NCBI GenBank assembly: GCA_942486035.1
Contig: CALNXK010000008.1
Coordinates: forward strand, 1,484,001 to 1,548,000
Direction: 5' to 3'
DNA from: Porites lobata
Lineage: Eukaryota; Cnidaria; Anthozoa; Scleractinia; Poritidae
Length of the DNA: 64,000 bases
The stretch's first letter is position 1, and the number at the start of each line of letters is the position of its first letter. A program made the position numbers and the translations under genes. The notes below the pieces were generated by a model, which saw nothing but the letters and a program-made list of their open reading frames with translations, searched no databases and was not told the origin of the DNA. Positions 11,024 through 21,158 of the stretch are shown here, in pieces.

Positions 11024-13538
11024 CTAAAAAACAAGGGATGTTTTCTTTTTTCACTTATGATCGGCTCTCGATGGACGCTTAGCTGTTCGCACTTGTCGAG
11101 GTCGAAGCGGTGGATTGCCACGTGCACAGAACACAACTCTTGATAATTACCATAAATATAGCATGTAAATAAACGAATTATTCAAATGACTCGCCAAAGT
11201 AGCTAGATTAGTGGTTAACTTTGAGGTTGTCTTCATTCGCAAGAACCTATTTAGTTGTAATGTCCCATTAATGACATATTACCTGTCAGTGATGCTAGTT
11301 GTATACTCTGAAAAGGTTGCGTGCTGGAGCGAAAAAGGAAATGATGATGCTCTCTTGCTTATATACAGTGTATGTTAGATAAAAAAATATATGTCTATAT
11401 ATATTCTTTCACCTGCAACTTTCCTTTTTTGAATAATGGTAACTTGATGAGTCATTGATGGATGTTAAGTGTTAACATCGGGGAACAGATTAGAAAGTTG
11501 CAATACCATCTTGAAAAAAAGTCGCACTTGAATCTCCACGAAATTAAAGGAAGAATCGCACAAAGACACTCTTCGGAGAGGTCAATTGTACAAAAAAGTG
11601 GGAAAAAAATTTCACAGGCGATTCCTCTACTTGCATGCTTAATTTGCAATGGAAGGAGAACAACAACAATGGCAGTCAGTTAACGAAAAGACCTTGATAA
11701 TAAAAAAATATTAATATATTTTGATAAAAATTTCAAAGAAATAACAGGATGAAATGATTTGTAATCATCTATATATCTGTTTGTTTGTTTGTTTGTTTGT
11801 TTGTTTTAAAACGATAAATCTATGCGGTTCAGTTACCTCTCTAAGTGTTCAGCTCAAAATGTCTGAAGGAGTTCTCAGAAAAAAAAGGCTTGTGTTGTTT
11901 AACTCTTCTTTTTTGGACTCTGAGACTCGGAAGGACGCCCAACTTTCAGGGGCACTCAACGAGAATATAGTTCAAAACCACTTAAACATAGCATTGTTTA
12001 ATGTATTTTAGTATTTAAACGGCAGATATAGGCATATTTTTATCCCCTAAGAATTTTCCATCTGTTCGTGTTTCCTAGCTAAAAGTCTAGTGATCCGAAA
12101 ATTATAGGGATCAAAACTTACCTTTTCGAAAAATTCAGCCAGAAAAAAGGCTCCCGAAAATTCTAGGTGACCTTTTTAGCGTAAAAATCGAAAAAAGTTT
12201 TTTTTTTATTCTAGACTAGTAATATAAGAATTGCAGTATACGTTTACTGTGCAGAGGGCCAACGAGGCATCGTTTTTTGAAGTGTTAACTTCAAGAAGTT
12301 GCGAGGACGTCAATGGGTTTCATAATGTTACGTTTGGCCTGGGTGGTAAGGCAATAATATCCTTTTCAGTAGTTCGGTAAGATTCCTGGTTTCAACCTTT
12401 GAAAGGTTTCTCGGCTTTCAGGAGTTTTTCTCCCGTTTGTCGGCCATTTTTTTAAGCGGGCACAGGAACGTAAAGTAAAATTACGTCACGTTGTTTACGA
12501 AGTTTGATTGGTCAGTTGTCTCTACTTCTCGTTTCAAATATGGTACTTTCGAAAATGAATAATCACGAGCATCGGACAAAGCAAACATATGAGAGTTACA
12601 CGTTTCAACCCCTTATGAGTTTCTGTTTTAGTCCACTTAAGAATCACAACCCCCGAGGATTGAAATGCAAGAAATTTCAATGCATTCCGGAAATAAATGT
12701 TCTGGAGATAAATTATTTCTCTCGTAGGCTCAACTTTTTACGGCATAATTAAACTTATGAGCTGCCTAAAGGAAAAATACCCGAGTTTCTATTCTAAGTA
12801 AATAGACCCGGGCAACGGTAAGATAAATATAACAACATTCATTTGCTTCTAGAAAGTTTTCCAGTCGCCGCAGATCTAGACTTAATGTCGGTTTCGTAAA
12901 ATCCTTTTGTTATATGCGCGTTGTTTATGTTGTTCTATTTAATTAAGATCGATACTACTGTCAAGCTTGTGTTTTGTGGAAATAAAGGTTAACGTTAGTA
13001 ACCAATAGTGTGGACCATTATTATTATTAAATATCATTTTTAGAGCCCCTGCAGGTAAACGTAAAAAGTAAGTGTTTGATTAGCTTACGACAAAGATCTC
13101 CTTTCAGCACTGTTTTTTTTTCTTTTGTGCACTAAATTGGTAGTCTGGTAGTCTGACAGTCTGGGTTTGGTAGTACACACTATTTCTAACTGCACCGTGA
13201 TCGCCTCACAGAGTTTTAATTCATTTCCCCAAGTGAAATTGTTGCGAAAAAAATTAAACATTTATGTCTAAAGATATATTTATAGCCAGAAAAGCAGGGG
13301 CCCTCTTCGTCCTACGTTCTGTCGTTTACAAGGTCGTTTACAAAAAGTCTTATGATAATAGCGGTGCAACCCCACAAGGATGAGTTTGCGCACTCGAGAT
13401 ATATTCCTACCGCTACTATTTCAATAATAATCTATACGCTGGAGCAGACGTTTTATCAAACCAATACGGTGACTAATCTAGACATGATACAAAGAAAAAA
13501 ACAGATCATGGCGGATCTAATTAACATCCCGCAACTGA
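11024..13538. other. Non-coding stretch with a (GTTT)n microsatellite
   Basis: A GTTT tetranucleotide run lies at about 11779-11807. Around 12090-12190, paired phrases such as CGAAAATTATAGG and CGAAAATTCTAGG look like dispersed-repeat sequence. No gene is supported. Confidence 0.35.
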
Positions 13539-13815
13539 CTGCATAAATTGCGTATTTAACTGTGATAATCTTCCCTGTATTTCTTGATTCCGCAGCTCAA
13601 ATGACAATCACATATTCGTCATTTCATCTTCATCTTTCCCGGGTATATTACGCACCAATTAAATGACCACCTCCCAGTTGGCTTGTGAGCTCAATTGGTC
13701 AGAGCGCTGCACCAATATCGAATCCTGTCAAGCCAGTTTCAGGCTCTCTATTTGCAACTGCATAAGTTGCGTATATTAAACTGTGATGATCGTGTCTGCA
13801 TTTATTACAAATACT
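13539..13815. repeat. Dispersed SINE-like repeat with a tRNA-like core
   Basis: The segment 13679-13745 contains TGAGCTCAATTGG followed by TCAGAGCGCTGCACC, which resembles a tRNA D-arm and pol III A box. A little further on comes ATCGAATCCTG, a degraded B-box-like motif. The distance between the two motifs is too short for an intact tRNA. Flanking it, related 34-36-bp segments (TGCATAAATTGCGTATTTAA near 13539 and TGCATAAGTTGCGTATATTA near 13758) form a direct repeat, each followed by ACTGTGAT. I read this as a tRNA-derived SINE or composite repeat remnant, not a functional tRNA gene. Confidence 0.4.
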
Positions 13816-14520
13816 TATGATCAAATGTGGTTTTACACTGTGCCTAATGAATGAAAAGTACTTACAAAAATGACATTTTCCTGCCTTTAAAAATATTAAC
13901 CTCTGTGCATTACTGAGTTTTTTGTTAACTTTTATGCTTCTTTGTTCGTAGTTTTTCCAAGTTATTTATTTTATTTTGCTATTATTTTATTTTGTTATCA
14001 TTCTTTTACGTTTCTTGGCTAACTTTGACATTAAAGGAAGATATTCACCTTAAAACAATTTACAGTATCGCAAAAACTTTCTTACTGACTAAGGTAAGAA
14101 CTCCTAATAGTAGTAGATAAAGGGGAGAAGGTGCTACTTGCCCAAATAATTGAACTGGTTCTTATAATCACGTGTCAAATTGAGTACGACTCCGCCAATG
14201 TCTGCCTTGACGTCTCAGTACATTTTACTTTTCGCTTTTAGAACAAACCGCAAACGAAATCTGAAATATTAGAAAAAGTAGTTTCCAATGATGAACCTTT
14301 TTTAGTGGTTCTGAGATAAAAAAAAAAAAATCAGTGGTAAGTTTAGGTTTCAAGTCGTTGTTTACATTTAAAGAAGGCAAATGTTTTCGCCATAATTATC
14401 AAAAATTTTTGTTACATGTTTTTTTTCTTTGAATTGAAAAATTTATTGTAGTGAAGCAATGCAAGCCAAAAAAGTGACATAAAATGATACGTTGGTAAAA
14501 CCATATTGAAATCAACAAAC
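13816..14520. other. AT-rich non-coding stretch
   Basis: Nothing beyond simple A/T-rich sequence is visible. A possible 28-bp plus-strand segment between ACAG and GTAAGA near 14067-14095 is too short to support. Confidence 0.35.
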
Positions 14521-14612
14521 CTTCAGGTGAAGTATTATGTTGCCAACTTTCTTGCACAAAGATAACTAAAACACACGAAAAACCAAAGTGCATTATCATG
14601 TCCTTTTGCTCA
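14521..14612 (-). CDS. Candidate exon encoding a transmembrane segment (copy 2)
   Basis: A minus-strand open segment ends TCACCTGAAG before GTTTGT at 14515-14520, with a possible acceptor TACTTCAG just upstream at 14613-14620. Its peptide contains the hydrophobic SCVLVIFVQ followed by ESWQHNTSPE. This parallels the copy at 10918-11023 in residue pattern and in the position of the donor. The acceptor has a poor pyrimidine tract, so this copy may be a decayed exon. Confidence 0.25.
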
Positions 14613-16266
14613 CTGAAGTATCTCTATGGATTGTATTCTTAGTCAAGTTTCCCACAAATTCTGCCCCAGCTTGAACGTTCGACTGACCCAATCCAACTGA
14701 CTGATATAAGTCGCAGACAGAAAAACACTCTACAAAGCTTCCTGGAGAGCAATACCTTGTAACTTTTGATATTTTCTACAGTGTTTTCAATTTCAAGATT
14801 ATATCTGCTATTATATATTGCAACTTGAGTTTAATAAATGCATGCTGCATGGCTCAGGAGGGGGCAGGTAATTTAATGAGCTTATTTTCACTAAAAAATT
14901 GTCAACAATCCTCTTTATTGGTGTTAATAAAAAAAATTGGAATGTTTTTCAAGTCGTTAAGGTTTGATTCAGAAACATTTAAAATTGCAAACTCTCTTTA
15001 ATGTCTTAAAATCGAATTTTCTAGTGCTTTTGAATGGAAATGTAATCGGACTTATACCGCCTCAATCCTAGTTATCAATGAATTTGCCCGTATTATTAAG
15101 GCTTAGTGACACCTCAAGGGAAAATATTAAATTTTAATGAATGCCCAGCAAACTTAATTTATGTCAAGATAAGACTTTTCTCTCCCCCCTTCATGTACTA
15201 TTTTAACCATTACGCTCACAAACAAAAAAGATATCAAACTTCCAGAATATTCCGATGGGTAAAAAGGAGTCCTTAACGCGCAATATATTTCATCATGCAT
15301 TCTCTTTGAATTTCGCCTATACCAAGTTTTAAAAAAATATATTTATCCAAAATCTTTGATGGTGAATTTCTTCTAGACAGATTAAGGCACCATCCAGATG
15401 CATTTATATCGCTTAAAAGATTAGATTTACACTTTAATAATTGATAATTCCTTCTTTCTTACTATAAAAAATTTAAAACTGCAACCTTGTGATTATTTTC
15501 TCCTTTTTGCTGCACAATTCCGGAGACGAACTGTTCCATTACATTTTACTCATAATTCGTAAAATGTTTCATTAATTTTATGGTAAAATGTTTCTTTCAT
15601 TGATTTTATTAATTATGGATGCGCCGCTTTAGTTCAACTGAAGCTTCCTGTTTCTCAGCAGTTGTTGCTTTTTTGACTTTACCCACGTATGCCTTGATGG
15701 TCAGTTGTGCCTTAAATGGCTTCTATAATTATTAGACATTCTATGCGGAGCACCATGTGACCTCACGCTAAGACTTGGCAATTTCTAAAAATGGGCGCCC
15801 TTCTGATAACAATATAAAACATGTGCAATGATTCTCAAGAGAAATGTAGTGACGTGGCATTATCGTTCAGAGAAAGCAGGTGAATATACCACAAAAATGA
15901 TTTAATTTGAAAAAAAAAAGAAATAAGTCATGGAATAAACCTTTTAAGTTTCCTTTCAAAGTTGTGGTTGAATTCCTTCGAAATCATTTAATCTCCGATC
16001 ATGTGGACACTTTTAAGATCGAGAAACAGATTAGCTATGTGTGGAGACAGTGATAAAAATGTGCAGCTAGCATTTCCTATGCAGCTTTTCCAAAGCTGAC
16101 ACATTTTGATCGCATGGTTTATAGCGAAGCTCTCGAAGCGCACGCAGCGGAGTACCATGGGTAAGAAAATTTGGTTATCTATGCATCCAAGAAATTTTGC
16201 TTCTTACAAAGTCGTTTGAACGTACGTCCACCCCTTCATTTAAGCTCGGGTTAAATTTTAAATTTC
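14613..16266. other. AT-rich non-coding stretch
   Basis: I see no supportable exon, RNA gene or element. Confidence 0.35.
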
Positions 16267-16313
16267 AAGCACCCGGTTTAGACGGGTGCGTGGGCGGGCT
16301 GCAACGCAGGCTA
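16267..16313. repeat. Solitary end of the GCAACGCAGGCTA element family
   Basis: GCTGCAACGCAGGCTA ends at 16313. It matches the right terminus of the element ending at 2825 and resembles the TIRs of the element at 18864-20369. A perfect 7-bp hairpin (GCACCCG/CGGGTGC) precedes it. No partner end was found nearby, so this is a truncated remnant. Confidence 0.35.
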
Positions 16314-16689
16314 AAATTGACGTGTATAACAGAGAAAGAGCTAGAGCGAGAAATTAAAAACAAGGGAGACCAATTTCGCTGGAAGAAAAACATGAAAATT
16401 TGTAGCGGCGGTGTGAAAATGAGAAATGCTAGCAGCCATTGAGGTTGAGGAGTAAAAAAGTGAACAGGAACTCAGTTCCAGGCTCCATAAAACGCGTGTA
16501 ACTCTTGTTTGAGTAAACTATAAATATTAACGTCAGAGCTTCGTTTTTAGCCCTGCTAAATCTATATATTTGGGAATTGCAAGAAACATGGATTAGAGGT
16601 GGTGAGTTTCCCTAAAAGTAGGACTGAGAAATCTGAATTTGCTGTGGGATTTTACGATCCAGACTGAGAGCGAAATTTATCAAGAAAGA

Positions 16690-16921
16690 AGCGCAAAAGC
16701 AAGAGAATCATCAAGGCTGGCTAGAAAGAGGAAGGGTTTGGAAGAGTTGTGCCAGTGGTAGTTGGGGCTTTGGGATCAGTGTCAAAGTCATTGATAGGTC
16801 ATTTGGAGCAGCTGGGAATTCCAGACAGGACGAAACTATCAGTACAAACGTGTGCACTGTTGGATCGTGACATATCCTTAAAACAATGTCTGGAGTCTCA
16901 GGTCTCAGGTCTGAGACCTGA

Positions 16922-16954
<33 letters not shown>
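16690..16954 (+). pseudogene. 3' end of a non-LTR retrotransposon with hairpin and (TGA)n tail
   Basis: The plus-strand frame starting near 16749 reads VPVVVGALGSVSKSL and continues for about 55 residues. It matches the extreme C-terminal region that I associate with reverse transcriptases of metazoan non-LTR elements; this is family recognition by eye. The frame runs into a palindrome (TCAGGTCTCAG gt CTGAGACCTGA, 16898-16921) and then a (GAT/TGA)n run at about 16925-16954. A 3' stem-loop followed by a trinucleotide microsatellite is typical of non-LTR 3' termini. Nothing of the upstream RT domain is attached, so this is a 5'-truncated insertion. Confidence 0.5.
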
Positions 16955-16956
<2 letters not shown>

Positions 16957-18863
16957 CAATGATGATGGTGGTACATAATGCCAAGGTAGTTGGTCTTTAG
17001 AAAAAGAATAATTTATTCGAAGGCTCTTTTTGATAGAACTTGGCTGAACGGATCTCCGTCAGTCACCCAGATCCAGCTGAGACAGAAAGGTACGATATAT
17101 TTCGCTTTTCTTAGGTGACCACTAAAGTCTTTGGCCTCGGGAACAGGCTCTTAGGAGTCAGGTGAATTAGGCGAAAGCAAAATTGCCGGTGAACTTTGAC
17201 CCAGGCCAAGACTGGGTCAAAGGGTCTACGCTGGTCTGCCGACCGTGTGAATCTACATCCGAGAACTTGAATAAGACAAGTGTAAGAGAAAAGCCCAGAG
17301 GTGTGTATCTGCCAATAGGCTGAGTTTTTCCGAGTTATATCGATAATATTTGGCTTGTGCTAAGCGTCAGAAGATTATGCGGGGTTGTGGGTAGTGTCAT
17401 CAGTGACGCGAAAGTGTGTGATTGTGTGATTTCCGCATGGTGTGGACGCAGGTATGAGTTCGAGTGGTTGAGCTCGAGCTGTTTCGCTAAAATATTCTGT
17501 GCCAGCCATAACGTTTCTTCGGTGTTTATTAGGTTAGCTGATTGTACCTTGGAAAAGCAACTCTCGTCTCGGGCTCTAATGGCTTTGAACCAAAAGGCCG
17601 TTTTTTGCAGATCGATACAAAGGTGATAATTTGTGTAGTACGTTTCATTCAGTTTGTTGTCCCTGCGAAACCCTGTCGTTTCTCGCACCGCGAAAAAAGT
17701 AGTGTTTTGCTAACTATTTCAGTTGTTATGTAAGCCTTAACCAGGCACCTTTTCGCTGCACTTTACTCAACTTTAAAATTAATAGACTGAAATGACATCA
17801 GTTTGCAACTTCACGGAGTCAGATTACTGAATATATGTTCTAAAATTTGCGTCATTTTAAATTTGGACTCGTTGAAATGCTTCTAGTAACCACTAAATTA
17901 CTGCCCGGAGTCGCATAAAGGCTTTTATTCGGCAATTTAATGAAGTTTTATTGTTTTAAATTGCCAAGTAGTAGAATGAGTTGATATTATTGGTATCCCG
18001 GTTTTCAAAAATCAAGGTATAAATATCAACAGAAAATTAACTATTCATTAAGTGAGTAAGGGATTTCCTGTAGACAAGAAGTCCCTAACTCCCTTCTTAA
18101 CACTACAGACACTTGAAGCTAGGCGAGTTGACAATGGTAACGCATTGGCCACATATCAAAAGTTCCTTCTAAAATGCGCCTGATCTGAGCTGCAAAGTTG
18201 AGCCCTACCGTCTCTTTTCCCAACCTTTTCTGTTCTTAACAATCACTCGGCAGGTTCTCTTACTCTCTTAAACTGTCCTTGTAACTTTAATTCACTTCAG
18301 TCCTTAATTCTTTCTCTCCTCCCCCTACCTTTATATTCATTGGGTGTTTCCACAGTCTTCCTTCTCTAAGCAATTTTCAAGACACGCTCTTGACTCTAAC
18401 TGGCACACAAATTAATATTTCGTTCTTCAGTGTTAATGACCTCCTAGACGCTAACCAATCCACGTCTTCCTCTTCTCTTCTTGGCAGACACAAACCGGCG
18501 GATGCATTGGCCGTTGGATGTAGAAGGCTATACATTGTATGAATCTTCATAATTTTTAGATACACGTCGGTCCCTCCCTTCCTTTTTCGTCCATTTTACA
18601 ATCCCACTACTGTATCGAAGTGGTGCTACTGCACAACTTTTGATACCTATAATGACATTGCCACCTTTCAGCTTGAATTACGGATGTTCTTAACTTTTTT
18701 ACATTTTCAGTAAACTCCTTTTCCACACTGCTTTTCATTGCTTTCAGGCATCATTTGATCAGTCTCCAATATTTCCAAATTGTACCCTCCATCGTTATGT
18801 CGCAAAATTCTCCGATCAGTAACTTTATCCCCTTGGACTTAACTAATTGTCTCTTTTCATAAC
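16955..18863. other. Non-coding stretch
   Basis: Two overlapping open frames exist at 17335-17688 (minus, 117 codons) and 17357-17626 (plus). Neither shows a known motif, and the sequence may be repeat-derived. A pyrimidine-rich segment runs from about 18230 to 18370. Confidence 0.3.
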
Positions 18864-19472
18864 CTAGCCTGCGTAGCATAGCGGTTTTGTCGAGCCGGGC
18901 GCAGGAGCGGCGTAGCCGCGAAATTCGCGCGCGAAGCGCGCGAGAACGAGCGGCGAAGCCGCGAGAAAAATAAAAACCGCCTGCCCGGATTCGTGGCCTT
19001 TTCAACTGCCGCCCCCTTCAACTCATTTTGACATCCTGTTGACAACTTGTTTGGTTTCAGTTTTCCCAGCCAATCAGAAATAAAGTGTTGACAGCCTAAA
19101 CACGACACAAAAGCTCGTGATATAGTGTAAAACGTGACCTTGGCCGGAATTGGAGTTTGCTTGAACAAACACAGGTTTTTTCTTTGTGGCTATCTCGCGC
19201 ATAGGTGACTACACTGCGTTCTAAACTTGACTGAGTAGATCTTATTTTTGCTGCACTAAGTCTTACATTTATTTAGAGGTCATGAAGTTGGTATGTTTAA
19301 TCCGTAATCCTGTGGTTAATGTTATTTTCGCTAATTAGAATTTGTTGATCTCAGATGCAGTTGTAAAGTACTAATTTCTTTGACCACTCTTAAAGCCTAA
19401 AGCAGTTTATTACAGCTAAATAAATATTTTAGTTTCTTTGGTCTTTGCCGACTAAAATGCCTGGATCTGGAC

Positions 19473-19514
19473 AACTACAAACCAAGGAGCCTAAAGGAGC
19501 CTTGGTTTGTAGTT
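19473..19514. repeat. Perfect 15-bp-arm hairpin inside the RecQ element
   Basis: AACTACAAACCAAGG (19473-19487) and CCTTGGTTTGTAGTT (19500-19514) are exact inverted copies around a 12-base loop. The element is on the minus strand, so this hairpin lies downstream of the helicase fragment. It could act as an RNA hairpin or terminator-like structure, or be the scar of a small palindromic insertion. Confidence 0.6.
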
Positions 19515-19650
19515 TCTTTGTCACTGCTTTGTCCGTGAATGTTTTGACGCTGGACCCGGCTTTTTAAGTGTTGTTTGCAGGATGTTGTATTTTTACACGT
19601 ATAGCACGATCTTCAGATTTGAGTTGTAGCAAGCAAAAAAGTATGGAGAA

Positions 19651-20037
19651 TTACGCTGTGCGTCTCTCTTCTACTGTATGCGATTCATCGACCACAATCG
19701 CGGACACCGTTCGATGTATTGGGCCGGAGTGCGTTATTCTGTAACACTGAGTAATAGAAAAAATTGAGGTGAACTTTCTCGAAGCACTGAAATTTACTGT
19801 TTCTGTCATAAGGTCCATTGCTTTACAGCTCAGTGACAACATTTCAGATATCTGGTCGTCTATAGTACTTTTTAGAGGGGAAATTGTGATCATACAGGTT
19901 TTCGATGAGGATATTTCTTCTTTGGCCATAGCAAAGACAGTAAAGATCATGCTCTTGCCAAATCTTGTTGACAAAATTTCCATGACATCTCTCCTTTGAA
20001 GAAGACTGTAAATGGCCATTTTCTGTTTAGGCTTCAA
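19651..20037 (-). pseudogene. RecQ-like DNA helicase fragment in a transposon
   Basis: The 128-codon minus-strand frame resembles the N-terminal half of a RecQ-type SF2 helicase. In order it shows a Walker A remnant (STRFGKS, where a functional motif would have glycines before FGKS), MIFTVFAMAKEE, the motif Ia-like SPLKSTIDDQ, and a DEAH-type box as VVDESH about 110 residues in. The altered Walker A, the muddled middle part and the early stop argue for a dead copy. There is no normal ATG; the frame opens from a TTG-led stretch near 20037. It sits entirely within the TIR element at 18864-20369, so it is cargo or a remnant of an autonomous parent, not a host repair gene. Confidence 0.6.
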
Positions 20038-20506
20038 TACAATTGCCCTGTTTTTCCGTCAAATATTCAAGATCGACGACGCTCCGGTCAACGCTTCTTT
20101 GATATTTTGATTTTGTTTTGCGGAGATGATTTGTTCAGTCCCTCGAAACTCTCCCATGGGAGATTACCAAAATATTTGATTGACAGGCGAACATTCCGAA
20201 CCAATCGGAACGATCCGTACGCTGGCGTGCGGACCGACTCAAAAAAGCCCCCCGTCCGTGCAGGCGGTTTTTCAAGTTGCTTCCGCCCCAGTCTCCTCGC
20301 GGTTTCTCTGCCCTCGCCCGCCTTTATTACTTAGCGCGCCCAACCAAAACCGCCATGCTACGCAGGCTATTCATAACCATCACAGCACAGTTTTCAATTC
20401 CAGAATCCCCTGCCAATGTCGCTGCTAACACACCAACCGTCAGCATGAGGGAGTAAACTTCCTTCTCATCTTTTCCGTACTGTTTAAATCGTCCATAAAT
20501 GTTAGT

Positions 20507-20775
20507 TTAATCACGTAACTCTTTCTTGCTTAGCTGCCAGCCAGCTGGAGACTTACGAAATATACTACTGAGGGGTACTATGCAGTCACATACAACAAAG
20601 GAGAAAAGGAATCCCCTTGGAATAACCCGCATCCTGTAAGTTCTCTTCCAGGTCTTCATACTTTCGCTTATTAACCGTTTGATTTTGTCTGCAGCTCCTG
20701 CAAGCTCAAGCGTTACCGTTGTCAACGCACTGGGGGAATTGAATCGTAGGCCCTTTCAGTCTTCATGGCCTTTTT
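20507..20775 (-). pseudogene. Decayed non-LTR reverse transcriptase fragment
   Basis: Minus-strand translation shows an RT motif A remnant (RAYDSIP) near 20745-20770 in one frame. In another it continues with LELAGAADKIKRLI, SMKTWK and then VPLSSIFRKSPAGWQLSK, which matches the fingers/palm region of metazoan non-LTR RTs. The catalytic aspartate box is absent and the motif B region is eroded. At least one frameshift separates motif A from the rest. It may derive from the same family as the 3' end at 16.7 kb, but that link is inference. Confidence 0.5.
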
Positions 20776-21158
20776 TGCCGGGCTTGGCACTCTCGTCGTT
20801 GACTCCGGTCCGGTTTAAGAAAACATAATTGTCCTTAATCTTTATTACAAAACCTCAATTAAAATCCTATTTACAATCAACCTGCTGTTACAAAAAATCT
20901 AATTAATTCATCAAAACACTATTCATTTACAAATTCTAAAAAATAGAAGTAACTTAACCTTACATAAAAGAAGAGGAAATAGATATAATTAATATTAAAA
21001 GTTCAAAATTCTATAAAATAAAGAATTCCATTATGCAGAGATATTAAGATCATACAATCGAATTATACTAATGACGGCTAAACCAGTGTCCATAAAAAGC
21101 CCTAAGTATAAAAACATATAGACACGTATTTCAGATATCCGCACTAGCGACATTTATT
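20776..21158. other. AT-rich non-coding stretch
   Basis: No gene is supported. This is probably the 3' flank or untranslated region of the retroelement copy that ends at 21159. Confidence 0.3.

Larger units (their letters stand above)
18864..20369 (-). mobile_element. 1.5-kb TIR element with 8-bp target duplication, carrying a RecQ-like fragment
   Basis: The left end CTAGCCTGCGTAGCATAGCG and the reverse complement of the right end (TAGCCTGCGTAGCATGGCGG) form near-identical inverted termini, with similarity continuing through GGTTTTG and GGGCGC. Both ends are flanked by the same 8 bp, TTCATAAC (18856-18863 and 20370-20377), a clean target-site duplication. Subterminal DNA is GC-rich (18895-19010, 20260-20345), in contrast with the surroundings. 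The interior carries a truncated RecQ-like helicase reading frame on the minus strand and a strong hairpin at 19473-19514. No transposase is seen. The 8-bp duplication fits several superfamilies (hAT, P, Zisupton and others); I do not assign one. Confidence 0.7.

Noticed and set aside
13679..13745. Possible tRNA gene
   Set aside because: The distance between A-box-like and B-box-like motifs is too short for an anticodon and variable arm, and the acceptor stem does not close.
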